Assembly: GCA_024743215.1 (NCBI GenBank)
Contig: JANSWZ010000008.1
Coordinates: 1 to 64,000 of the forward strand
From: Alphaproteobacteria bacterium
GTDB lineage: Bacteria > Pseudomonadota > Alphaproteobacteria > Rhizobiales > GCA-2746425
Length of the DNA stretch: 64,000 bases
Reading direction: 5' to 3'
Positions 25,538 to 33,032 of the stretch are shown here, piece after piece. A model generated the notes under the pieces. It saw only the letters and a program-made list of their open reading frames with translations, made no database searches and was not told where the DNA came from. Positions within the stretch are counted from its first letter, which is position 1, and each line of letters opens with the position of its first letter. The position numbers and the translations under genes are program-made.

Positions 25538-26695
25538 ATGAAACTTTCTAAGCGTGTAGTCGACGGCCTAGAGCCAAATTCTTCTGACTATTTTGTTTGG
25601 GATTCAGATATGCCGGGCTTTGGTATTCGTGTTCTCCCATCTGGTCGCAAATCCTACCTAATCCAGTATCGAGACATAGGACGTCGAACCCGAAGAAAGA
25701 TCATTGGACGCCACGGGACGGTAACGGCTGATGATGCTCGTAAGCATGCGCGCATTTTACTTGCCGAAATTTCGCAAGGTGGGAACCCAGCCGAGGACTT
25801 AATACGTAGGCGTGGTGCCGCCACATTAGAAGAACTGAGCGTTCGGTTCTTGTCTGACTATGCGCCCGCGCATTGCAAACCCAAGACCGTTGATGACTAC
25901 GAGCGCTCCATTCGTCTGATGATTAATCCTGTTATGGGCACTTCGAAAGTGGAAGAGATTTCTCGGCGTCATGCTGCTGAGTTGCTTCACAAGAACCAAC
26001 ACCGCCCCTACTCCGCAAATCGCGCCTTTGCCGTTCTATCCGTGATGATGAACCAAGCAGAGGTTTGGGGATTGCGCGATGATGGAACTAATCCATGCCG
26101 ACACGTCAAGAAGTACAAGGAACACAAACGAGAGCGTTTTTTGACAACAGAGGAGTTGGAACGGTTGGGAACGACCTTGGCAAAGATCGAAGCAGCTGGA
26201 TCGGATTTCCAGTCCGCTATCAATTGCATTCGCCTCCTGATCCTTACCGGTTGCCGCCTTGGTGAAATCCAAACTCTGAAATGGGAGTACATACGCGGGA
26301 ACTCGATATGGCTTCCAGACTCAAAAACTGGTGCAAAACGGGTATATCTCGGTGATGCGGCTCTTGAAGTTTTAGCGGGCATCAATCCTGTCCCGGACAA
26401 TCCATATGTGATCTCTGGATATGTGCCCGGAACCTACCTCAATGATCTTCAAAAGCCTTGGCGGTACATACGTGCGGAAGCCGGATTGGACGATTTGCGT
26501 ATTCACGACCTGCGGCACTCATTCGCATCTGTTGCTGTAAGTATGGGCGAGAGCCTTCCTATCATTGGAAAACTATTGGGACACACCAATATTCAAACCA
26601 CTAGCCGCTATGCGCATCTGGCTGACAACCCTATCGAGATGGCAGCGCAGCGCATATCCAATCAACTTGCTGTCGCACTGACTAAGAAAGCATAG
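25538..26695 (+). CDS. int: Tyrosine-type site-specific integrase
   Basis: A 385-residue tyrosine recombinase that integrates and excises the island at tRNA-Thr. The start at 25538 (MKLSKRVVDGLEPN) is chosen for the GGA box 5 nt upstream; a start at 25499 would add 13 residues. The N-terminal DUF4102-like arm-binding domain (about 1-85) contains DSDMPGFGIRVLPSGRKSYL; the core-binding SAM-like domain spans about 95-175. The catalytic domain has R in LTGCRLGEIQTLKW, H-x-x-R in IHDLRHSFAS, H in LLGHTNIQTT and the nucleophile Y in SRYAHLADNP. All catalytic residues are intact. Confidence 0.95.
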   Translation: MKLSKRVVDGLEPNSSDYFVWDSDMPGFGIRVLPSGRKSYLIQYRDIGRRTRRKIIGRHGTVTADDARKHARILLAEISQGGNPAEDLIRRRGAATLEELSVRFLSDYAPAHCKPKTVDDYERSIRLMINPVMGTSKVEEISRRHAAELLHKNQHRPYSANRAFAVLSVMMNQAEVWGLRDDGTNPCRHVKKYKEHKRERFLTTEELERLGTTLAKIEAAGSDFQSAINCIRLLILTGCRLGEIQTLKWEYIRGNSIWLPDSKTGAKRVYLGDAALEVLAGINPVPDNPYVISGYVPGTYLNDLQKPWRYIRAEAGLDDLRIHDLRHSFASVAVSMGESLPIIGKLLGHTNIQTTSRYAHLADNPIEMAAQRISNQLAVALTKKA

Positions 26696-26775
26696 GTTTC
26701 TTACACACATGGCAGAAGCCCGGATTTCAACTGAATTGGCGCGGGTGATGGTCACTAGGCGCTGAGATGTGAATT

Positions 26776-26831
26776 CGTACGTACGTACGGAAGTCATATT
26801 TGGCTAGATAACTGTTGATACGTACATACGA
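26776..26831. repeat. CGTA tandem repeats upstream of an island gene
   Basis: CGTACGTACGTACG at 26776-26789 is a self-complementary tandem tetranucleotide, and a related ATACGTACATACG lies at about 26818-26830. The pair is 90-140 bp upstream of the 233-residue gene and may be a binding site for an island regulator. Confidence 0.45.
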
Positions 26832-26916
26832 CCGCCAGTTTTCATGTATAACGGCATCAAACAATCTCAGATTGTGAGGTCTGGGTCACGCAGCTTTCCA
26901 ACTTCTAGAATTTTAG

Positions 26917-27618
26917 ATGAACCAAGATAGAAAATTTGCAGTATGGAAAATGGGCTTGCTTCTGTCGGAAGCCTTTCTTAGTCAGGCGTCAAAGCAAGAT
27001 GTCGTAAGGCGCAAAAGACTTATGCTAGCGATGTCACCAGATGCAATGATGCGTCGCGTCGCAGAAAACATCAAAAAACAAGCATCCCTTTTAAGGCGTA
27101 GTAACGATGCTGCTCGGTGGGCAAATGAACTGTCGGACATAGATAGCCGGTTGCAAAAAAAGCTTCTCTTTCGACTTCGGGATGGAACGTTTGCTGGTTT
27201 TGGTTTTTCATCTCCGCGCACGGCAGAATGTGTTCCTGCAAGAGTGCCTATTGATCTATGGGATGGCACGATAATTTGGGAAAAATCTAGAGTATCTTCT
27301 ATCAGCCTCACAATGGAGGAAGTTCGCATTGTTAGCGTTCGAAATCCCGCTTCTTATGATTACAAGACGAAACGGTTAAGGGGAAGGCCGGGAATAAAGG
27401 ATGTAATTCAGAGTGCTATCGCAAACCTCTCAGCTGATGGACTAATAAATCCCGATAATTCCTATGCGTCGCACTACGCTCTCATTATCGAGCGCGCGAT
27501 TGCAATGTACCCGGATCAATTTTCAAAGAAGAAAACAATTTCAATTCAGACACTTAAGAAGCATGCAAATCCTGCGCTTAACGCTGAATATGCGCTGCTG
27601 AGAGAGGCTATAAAATAG
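26917..27618 (+). CDS. Island protein of unknown function
   Basis: A 233-residue basic protein without signal peptide or membrane segment. The first 85 residues are helical and Arg/Lys-rich (QDVVRRKRLMLAMSPDAMMR, NIKKQASLLRRSNDAARW). A middle segment (DSRLQKKLLFRLRDGTFAGFGF) looks like a short strand-turn domain, and the C-terminal part (RGRPGIKDVIQSAIANL, KKTISIQTLKKHAN) resembles small DNA-binding proteins seen near phage and plasmid functions. No family is recognised with confidence. It follows the integrase and precedes the AlpA-like gene on the same strand. Confidence 0.6.
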   Translation: MNQDRKFAVWKMGLLLSEAFLSQASKQDVVRRKRLMLAMSPDAMMRRVAENIKKQASLLRRSNDAARWANELSDIDSRLQKKLLFRLRDGTFAGFGFSSPRTAECVPARVPIDLWDGTIIWEKSRVSSISLTMEEVRIVSVRNPASYDYKTKRLRGRPGIKDVIQSAIANLSADGLINPDNSYASHYALIIERAIAMYPDQFSKKKTISIQTLKKHANPALNAEYALLREAIK

Positions 27619-27699
27619 CATCTATTTTATAGCCCTTTATGTGTACCATCCATCTCACACAGGTTTTCCCCGTACTTCAACAGAATACGGAGAAACACA

Positions 27700-27936
27700 G
27701 TGCAATCCCAATCCTTATTGAATTTGAACGAGCAGCAGGATCATCTCGATTGTTTGATCAACGAGACACAAGCTGCTGAATATCTTGGCTACACAATCCG
27801 CGCATTGCAGAACTGGCGGGTTCGCGGTGGTGGTCCGAAATTCATCAAAGTCTCGGCGCGTTCTATTCGCTATCGCAGGCGAGAATTGAATGCATGGGTT
27901 GAAGCCCATGTACGTCAACACACATCCGAGGAGTAG
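27700..27936 (+). CDS. AlpA/excisionase-like helix-turn-helix protein
   Basis: A 78-residue MerR-superfamily winged-helix DNA-binding protein. The motif LINETQAAEYLGYTIRALQNWRVRGGGPKFIKV is typical of AlpA-type or HTH_17 proteins: helix-turn-helix, then a wing with a basic tail (RSIRYRRRELNAWVEAH). Members act as excisionases or as activators of integrase and replication genes in satellites and integrative elements. A GGAGAAACACAG leader precedes the start. It is followed by a small gene (5 nt away) and the replication-initiator-like gene. Confidence 0.85.
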   Translation: MQSQSLLNLNEQQDHLDCLINETQAAEYLGYTIRALQNWRVRGGGPKFIKVSARSIRYRRRELNAWVEAHVRQHTSEE

Positions 27937-27941
27937 GACTA

Positions 27942-28160
27942 ATGGGTGCTCCATGTGATTGTGCCGATGATGACGGCTATGTCGAAATCCCAACAGTTAG
28001 CCAAGTCCAAATATGCAGTTGCTGTGATGGCTATCAATACGCCGGACCGCGGCGCAAGCGCAGTGACTGGCTGGCAGGTACCTCGCTCATTGCGATCAAG
28101 CATGCGCTCCTCAGAAAATCCGAGGAGCCTAAAGGGGGTCCCGGTAACACCCCCCTCTAG
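27942..28160 (+). CDS. Small cysteine-containing island protein
   Basis: A 72-residue frame starting 5 nt after the AlpA-like stop, with GAGGAGTAGG as ribosome binding site. It has two cysteine pairs (PCDCADDDGY and ICSCCDGYQY), each in an acidic/aromatic context, suggesting a small metal-binding unit, and a basic middle (GPRRKRSDW). An overlapping frame from 27946 has no such ribosome site. No family recognised. Confidence 0.45.
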   Translation: MGAPCDCADDDGYVEIPTVSQVQICSCCDGYQYAGPRRKRSDWLAGTSLIAIKHALLRKSEEPKGGPGNTPL

Positions 28161-28189
28161 AATTACAAAATCGCAATTGAGAGTAATCT

Positions 28190-29344
28190 ATGACCTACAA
28201 ACTTTTATATAAGGGCTTCGACAAATTTGACGTTGCCTTCAGAGGCTCACTACCAATCCCGGTTCTCAAGATGCTGGAGGCAGCAAAAAATGAGGCAGTA
28301 GCAACAAAACAAGACAGTGTGCTGGTAACAATCAAACCCGGCAATGTAAGCATGCTGGTGTCCAGCAGCGGAATGCGTGGTGGATATGCATATTCGTGCA
28401 GCACTGGTCCAATTGGTGCCAATTGGTTTTTCAAAAAATCCGCTAGCAGAGCTGAATGGAACATCTTTGTCTCCGTTCAGTCACGTGCACTCTTGTGTGA
28501 GCCGTTGGAGACGATCTTTGCGGACATAAAGAATGCATTGACGAGAATGGGTGCAGTTTTTGATCTGGAAAGCATCAATAGGATTGACTACGCGATGGAT
28601 TTTTCTGTCCCGAATTTTGTTCTCAATCATGCGAATTTCGTAGCTCAGCAGAGGACAAAGGTAAGGCCACATTGGAGCGAAAAAATTGAAGATGGAAACC
28701 AACCACATAGTGTGTTTGCTGGCAGACGCTGCGAAAGCGTAACAGTGGGCAAAATGCCAAACCGCCAAATCATCATTTATGATAAACGACGCGAAGCAGT
28801 TGATCAGCGCAAAAGCCATTGGTTTAAAGTTTGGGGCGTCGATCCAGCGGACAAAACGCAATCGATTTGGCGCATAGAAATTCGTGCTGGAAAGAGGCAT
28901 CTCGCGGATGCATGGAAACTACGCACCTATGCCGACATTGAAGCGTCAATTGGGGATGTTTTTAAGGCCGCAATGGAGGACGTTCGTTATCTATCTGACG
29001 GTCAAACCGATAGCAACGTGACACGCCAATTGCAGCATCCGTTGTGGGCAGATGCAAGCCGACATGTCTTTTACGCGTTGACCGATCATCAAAGCGGATT
29101 AACCAAAAATCAGGTGATTTCAATTGAAAGGGATGATCGTGCGGCTATGTATTACAGCCAGATACAGGGGCTGCTTGCTGGATATGTAGCTGTCTCCAAT
29201 GAATTCATCGATAATGATTATGATGATCTTCCAAATCGAATAACAGCACAGTTGCATTCCATAGTGTCAAATGACGAAAGTGAATTTTTTCAAGCTGTTA
29301 CAAAGGCAAAAAGGCGGTTTCATTTTTTATATACTATTATTTAA
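28190..29344 (+). CDS. Rep_trans-like replication initiation factor
   Basis: A 384-residue cytoplasmic protein resembling replication initiators of the Rep_trans / phage replication initiation factor type (relatives of pT181 RepC and filamentous-phage gpII). The supporting pattern is the series INRIDYAMDFSVP, RQIIIYDKRREAVDQ and IWRIEIRAGKRHLADAWKL, the order seen in that family (an RxD strand, a YxK motif and an RxE strand). The C-terminal third (about 270-384) is helical and unassigned. It is third in the run AlpA-like / small Cys protein / Rep. A Rep in an integrated element suggests that the excised circle replicates. Confidence 0.7.
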   Translation: MTYKLLYKGFDKFDVAFRGSLPIPVLKMLEAAKNEAVATKQDSVLVTIKPGNVSMLVSSSGMRGGYAYSCSTGPIGANWFFKKSASRAEWNIFVSVQSRALLCEPLETIFADIKNALTRMGAVFDLESINRIDYAMDFSVPNFVLNHANFVAQQRTKVRPHWSEKIEDGNQPHSVFAGRRCESVTVGKMPNRQIIIYDKRREAVDQRKSHWFKVWGVDPADKTQSIWRIEIRAGKRHLADAWKLRTYADIEASIGDVFKAAMEDVRYLSDGQTDSNVTRQLQHPLWADASRHVFYALTDHQSGLTKNQVISIERDDRAAMYYSQIQGLLAGYVAVSNEFIDNDYDDLPNRITAQLHSIVSNDESEFFQAVTKAKRRFHFLYTII

Positions 29345-29636
29345 CACGAAAATATTTTGGTAAATTTTTGTCAATTTGGAAATCAATTTTTAAAAAATTG
29401 ATTATTGGGACTGTCCAGCATGCTAAAATACATATCTAACATTTAATTTTTGCTTTCCCTTCAGAAACAATACTTGGTCACGAAAAAGGGTCGACCTTGC
29501 AATGGCTTAGATGGCACAAAATATTGTTGCATTGAAACTCGCAAGAAACTCACGTTGGCCCGACAAGGCTATGCTGACGCGTAAAAAATTAGCAGCTTGC
29601 CTCGACAGGTTGGTAATCTATCAGTAAATCATAGCA

Positions 29637-30806
29637 ATGGCTCCGCATTCTTCACTTATTGCACCACCAATAAAAATTGATCCAATAAGACCTGTCGAAA
29701 CGATGCAGCCTTACAAATTATGCTGGTGTCGGTCTGGTAAGAAATACAAGTGGTGCCATTTCCGTCGCGAACAGCAGGTTCCGGTTAACATATTCGAGAT
29801 CGAGACCAAAATGCTTGCGGAGTTCCGCAATGGCTATTGCTCTCATCCCGATCGAGATAGGAACTCCTGCAGTTCGACAATCACCAAAGCTCACACGATA
29901 CAGAAGAAAGGTGGTCTAGCGGCGATCGCCGAGGCCGGGCACGTTCTGACCGTGAAGCCATCAATGAAGGAATTGATCAAAACCGAAGGAAAACCCGCAC
30001 CCCGCAAGATCGGCGTCAACAATGCCTCGGTCTTTCCTGGTTTCTGTAGCAAGCACGACAATGACATCTTCAAGCCAATCGAGAGAAAATCCTTATCGCT
30101 GACAAATGAGGCCGCTTTCCTATTCTCATATAGGGCGATCGCCTATGAACAGTTTGCGAAGGCGGCTCAGTTCAAAGGAAACGAAATCCAACGCGAAGCG
30201 GACCGGGGCCATCCCTTTCAAATACAAGTTATGATCCAGACGTCTATCAACTCCATGATGGCGGGCATTATGATCGGCATGCGTGATGTCGACGGCTGGA
30301 AAAGGAAATTCGATGACCGGCTCCTCTCCGGTGCGCGCGACGATTTCCACTTCCTAGCGATCCGTTTTGATCAGGTCCTGCCGATCGTCGCATGCGGTGC
30401 CTTCCACCCGGAGTTCGATCTTCAAGGAAATCCACTCCAGCGGCTTGGTCGAGACAACCTCGACTTCGACCATATCACCCTCACCGTTACCACCTTCGAA
30501 GGTCAAACCACCATGGTGTTCGGTTGGATTGGAAATGACGGAGGCACCGCTAGAGCTTTGGCGAACTCCTTTCATTGGGTGGATGATCATCGTAAAGCCG
30601 ATGCGTTGGTCCGCCTCTTGTTCACACAGCTAGATAACCTGTATCTTCGACCGAGTTGGTGGGAATCGATTCCAGTCGCAGATCAGAACACCTTCATCGA
30701 CATGATCAAAAGCGGTACAACGATGCGGAAGCGTTCTGGCAATGATCTCGTCGACGACGGGAAGTTGCTCGTCCAAGCAAATGTAGTCGAGACAATCAGC
30801 GGTTAA
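29637..30806 (+). CDS. SEC-C-motif protein of unknown function, candidate defence gene
   Basis: A 389-residue protein. Near the N-terminus (about residues 24-42) is a SEC-C zinc motif, PYKLCWCRSGKKYKWCHFRR. Next comes a Cys/His-rich segment (YCSHPDRDRNSCSSTITKAH) leading into HTIQKKGGLAAIAEAGHV, then a conserved-looking SVFPGFCSKHDNDIFKPIE (about 139-157). The remainder is mixed alpha/beta without a known catalytic motif. The Cys/His spacing suggests two zinc sites and possibly a nuclease-like or nucleic-acid-binding domain. I recall uncharacterised proteins with the same HTI / FPGFC-HD blocks but cannot name a function. It lies among the island cargo genes. Confidence 0.6.
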   Translation: MAPHSSLIAPPIKIDPIRPVETMQPYKLCWCRSGKKYKWCHFRREQQVPVNIFEIETKMLAEFRNGYCSHPDRDRNSCSSTITKAHTIQKKGGLAAIAEAGHVLTVKPSMKELIKTEGKPAPRKIGVNNASVFPGFCSKHDNDIFKPIERKSLSLTNEAAFLFSYRAIAYEQFAKAAQFKGNEIQREADRGHPFQIQVMIQTSINSMMAGIMIGMRDVDGWKRKFDDRLLSGARDDFHFLAIRFDQVLPIVACGAFHPEFDLQGNPLQRLGRDNLDFDHITLTVTTFEGQTTMVFGWIGNDGGTARALANSFHWVDDHRKADALVRLLFTQLDNLYLRPSWWESIPVADQNTFIDMIKSGTTMRKRSGNDLVDDGKLLVQANVVETISG

Positions 30807-30846
30807 TCAAGTCGCCCGAGGGCGAAGTAAGGTTCCCAAATCCACA

Positions 30847-30885
30847 TGTATGTGTTGCAAAAAGATCCTTTCTGCAACACATACA
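30847..30885. terminator. Long perfect hairpin between convergent island genes
   Basis: Arms 30847-30859 and 30873-30885 are exact 13-bp reverse complements (TGTATGTGTTGCA), and the 13-nt centre continues the pairing (AAAG/CTTT around ATC). It lies between the convergent SEC-C gene and the membrane-protein gene and probably ends transcription from both sides. Its arms carry the GTTGCA motif repeated upstream of the membrane-protein gene. Confidence 0.65.
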
Positions 30886-30923
30886 AATACGCGAATAAAA
30901 ATGTCACTGTGGGCTGGAAGACT

Positions 30924-31679
30924 TTACACCTCAGCAGTCGTTGAATCCCATAAGCGATCAGCCACGGATTTTTCGATCTTCTCCAACAATGGTTGAGCCT
31001 CTGCTTTGAAGCGCTTGTAGTCATCACGCATTCTGGGTTTGATGTCATCCTCCTCGTTCATTCGTTTTTCTGTCATGACATTCCAGAGAAGGCCGCGCAT
31101 GGCATCCATATCGGCCTTGATTTCCGGCTTCAGGAAAATGCCATCTTTCTTTAGGCAGGTAGCGAATACACGCATCAGTTTTAAGGCATCGTCATAACGA
31201 TAGAGTTCGGCGATCTTCGTGAAGGTCTTTTGCCTTTCTAAGAAGTTGGGCTCGGCTTTGACGTCTCGCTTTTGCACTTCCATCAAGGCTGTTCCGTCAA
31301 GGTATTCCTTCAGTTCATCATCGTCCATGCGCCCGACATCGGGGTAAATCTGTAACGAAGATACATAACTGCTAACTAACGCATGCGCCTCGACCAACTT
31401 GCCCCATAAGTCTGGAAGCACTTCGAACTCCTTGGTATGCAATCTGATAGTGCGGTCGAACACACCATTGATTTTGTGGCGGAGCCTTTCCAGTTCTCGC
31501 GACTGCTCAGCCTTATAGGCTTCCATCCGGCTTTCAAACTTCTGGTCGATCCACTTTTCTCCGAGCCATTTAAAAAGGCCATAGCTAGCCGTTGCTATCC
31601 CGGTGAAGGTCACTGCCCCGAGGCCGAGAAGAGCCATAGCTGATTTACCCCACTCTAAAAAACTCCAGAATTGATCCAA
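30924..31679 (-). CDS. Membrane-anchored, helical island protein of unknown function
   Basis: About 251 residues from a TTG start with GGAGG about 11 nt upstream; a longer reading to 31883 exists but its extra part is Cys/His-rich and unlike a protein N-terminus. The product begins with an amphipathic stretch (LDQFWSFLEWGKS), one clear membrane helix (MALLGLGAVTFTGIATASYG, about residues 16-38) and a long charged helical cytoplasmic region with heptad-like runs (EAYKAEQSRELERLRHKING). The C-terminal half is an all-helical domain. No enzyme motif is seen. It is on the opposite strand to the other cargo genes. A membrane sensor or effector is conceivable. Confidence 0.6.
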   Translation of the reverse strand: MDQFWSFLEWGKSAMALLGLGAVTFTGIATASYGLFKWLGEKWIDQKFESRMEAYKAEQSRELERLRHKINGVFDRTIRLHTKEFEVLPDLWGKLVEAHALVSSYVSSLQIYPDVGRMDDDELKEYLDGTALMEVQKRDVKAEPNFLERQKTFTKIAELYRYDDALKLMRVFATCLKKDGIFLKPEIKADMDAMRGLLWNVMTEKRMNEEDDIKPRMRDDYKRFKAEAQPLLEKIEKSVADRLWDSTTAEV

Positions 31680-32221
31680 TGCTGCATCTCCCTCCAAGAG
31701 ACTGATTTCGTGAATATGAATACAGCTCTTCGTTTGCCGGTTTCTATTTCTCTCTTCATTCACATTATCCTCGTATAACTGAATGACGGCACGCAGAAAT
31801 CCGCATATTTCAATAATTCGTTGCGCCAAGGTTTTGCAACAGCCAAACCAATGATATAAATGGTTGCAAAAAAACCGTTGCAAAAACCGTCTTTTTTGTA
31901 GCGCTTGACAGCTACTATGCAGACAAGCCGACCGAAACTAAAATGTCCATCCATTGCCTAAATGAGCGGCTAGCAGACATTCGCCACAAGCGCTCGGCAA
32001 TCATCTAGTATCCGTGAATGCTGCAATTCCCGGCCTCACTACGCGCCGCACGCAGATCACTTGCCGAGCGAGTGGGAACCTGGCGGATTAGAATGCAACT
32101 TAGAACGGGTAAGAATTGGTAAAAGTCACCGTTGATAGTAGCCGATGGCACCCTTGGGCTAGTTCCGAAATAAGACGTCGGATAGCATTCGATCGGCGGC
32201 AAAAACCGGAGGTGGTGGAAC
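31680..32221. other. Divergent spacer with GTTGCAAAA motif cluster
   Basis: A 542-base region between the membrane-protein gene and the HNH gene. It holds three copies of a GTTGCAAAA(n)CC motif, two direct (31863-31876 and 31877-31888) and one inverted (31830-31840). They suggest a regulator-binding cluster. No credible additional gene was seen. Confidence 0.5.
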
Positions 32222-32896
32222 GTGAAGTGGTGGGAATCAGTCAAGCAGGCCCTTGAAAACCTTGGCGGTAAAGCCAATCTCAAAGACATTTACGACGAAG
32301 TGCGGCGGGTGCGGGTAATGCATGGTGACACGACGCCGCCTTCCTTAGAGGAAGTGGTTCGGAAGGAGCTAGAATATAACTCGTCAGATTCAAGCAACTG
32401 GCGCGGCACTCGCGATCAATTTTTTAGCGTTCTTGGCATTGGAAATGGCATGTGGGGTTTGCGAGATCACATCGCGGAGACGCCTCTTGCATCGGACATC
32501 AACGAGCTCCAAAAAGGTTCGGAAAGCCAGTCCAAAGAGCAGACGATCTATCGAATTATCAGGGATACTGTGATGACTCGGAAGATCAAAGCACTGCACG
32601 ACTTCGAATGCCAAATCTGCGGAGCAACAATAACGCTGCCCGATGGCAAAAGTTACGCGGAAGCGCACCACATTATTCCGATCGGATCACCCCACAATGG
32701 ACCGGACATTCCGTCAAACATCATTGTTGTTTGCCCTAACCATCACGCCATGCTCGATTTCGGGTGCGTTATGCTTGATATCAACGCCCTGTGTGGAAGC
32801 TCGAGCCATACAATAGCCGCAGCGAGTGTCCGCTATCACAACAGCGTCATTTTCAGCGCATCTGCGCAGAAACCTCTGAGGGCCAAGGACGGCTGA
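32222..32896 (+). CDS. Winged-helix / HNH endonuclease
   Basis: A 224-residue predicted nuclease from a GTG start with GGAGG upstream. The N-terminal 80 residues (WWESVKQALENLGGKANLKD ... GIGNGMWGLR) form a winged-helix domain common in restriction endonucleases. The HNH domain spans about 125-185: zinc knuckle CQICGATI, catalytic SYAEAHHIIPIG, then NIIVVCPNHHAMLDFG, which supplies the second CxxH pair. All key HNH residues are present. It is first of a three-gene set with the ATPase and DUF4276 genes. No methyltransferase is present in the window, so it does not look like an ordinary type II restriction enzyme. Confidence 0.85.
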   Translation: MKWWESVKQALENLGGKANLKDIYDEVRRVRVMHGDTTPPSLEEVVRKELEYNSSDSSNWRGTRDQFFSVLGIGNGMWGLRDHIAETPLASDINELQKGSESQSKEQTIYRIIRDTVMTRKIKALHDFECQICGATITLPDGKSYAEAHHIIPIGSPHNGPDIPSNIIVVCPNHHAMLDFGCVMLDINALCGSSSHTIAAASVRYHNSVIFSASAQKPLRAKDG

Positions 32897-33032
32897 CCGC
32901 TGGCGTGATCAACTTTTCACGTGCAAAAAAACGCTTCTTAGCATTATGTTGGGAGGACCTCAAAATTGGGGAAAAATCAGAAAAGATGCAGCTTGTACGT
33001 CGAAGTGAGGCTTGTGGAAGGAGCGAAGAAAT

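Noticed and set aside
26776-26830. CRISPR-like or satellite array (CGTACGTACG)
   Set aside because: Only a few tetranucleotide units with no spacers and no cas genes in the window.
27946-28212. An 88-residue frame overlapping the small cysteine protein
   Set aside because: It starts within the other frame without a ribosome site and runs into the Rep-like gene; composition looks like a shadow.
29381-29403. AT-rich palindrome (AATCAATTTTT/AAAAATTGATT) as a terminator after the Rep-like gene
   Set aside because: The loop is a single base and the stem is nearly all A/T in a strongly AT-rich stretch; chance is likely, though it could be an AT-rich unwinding site.
32222-32896. HNH gene as a classical type II restriction enzyme
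   Set aside because: No DNA methyltransferase gene is present in the island or elsewhere in the window.
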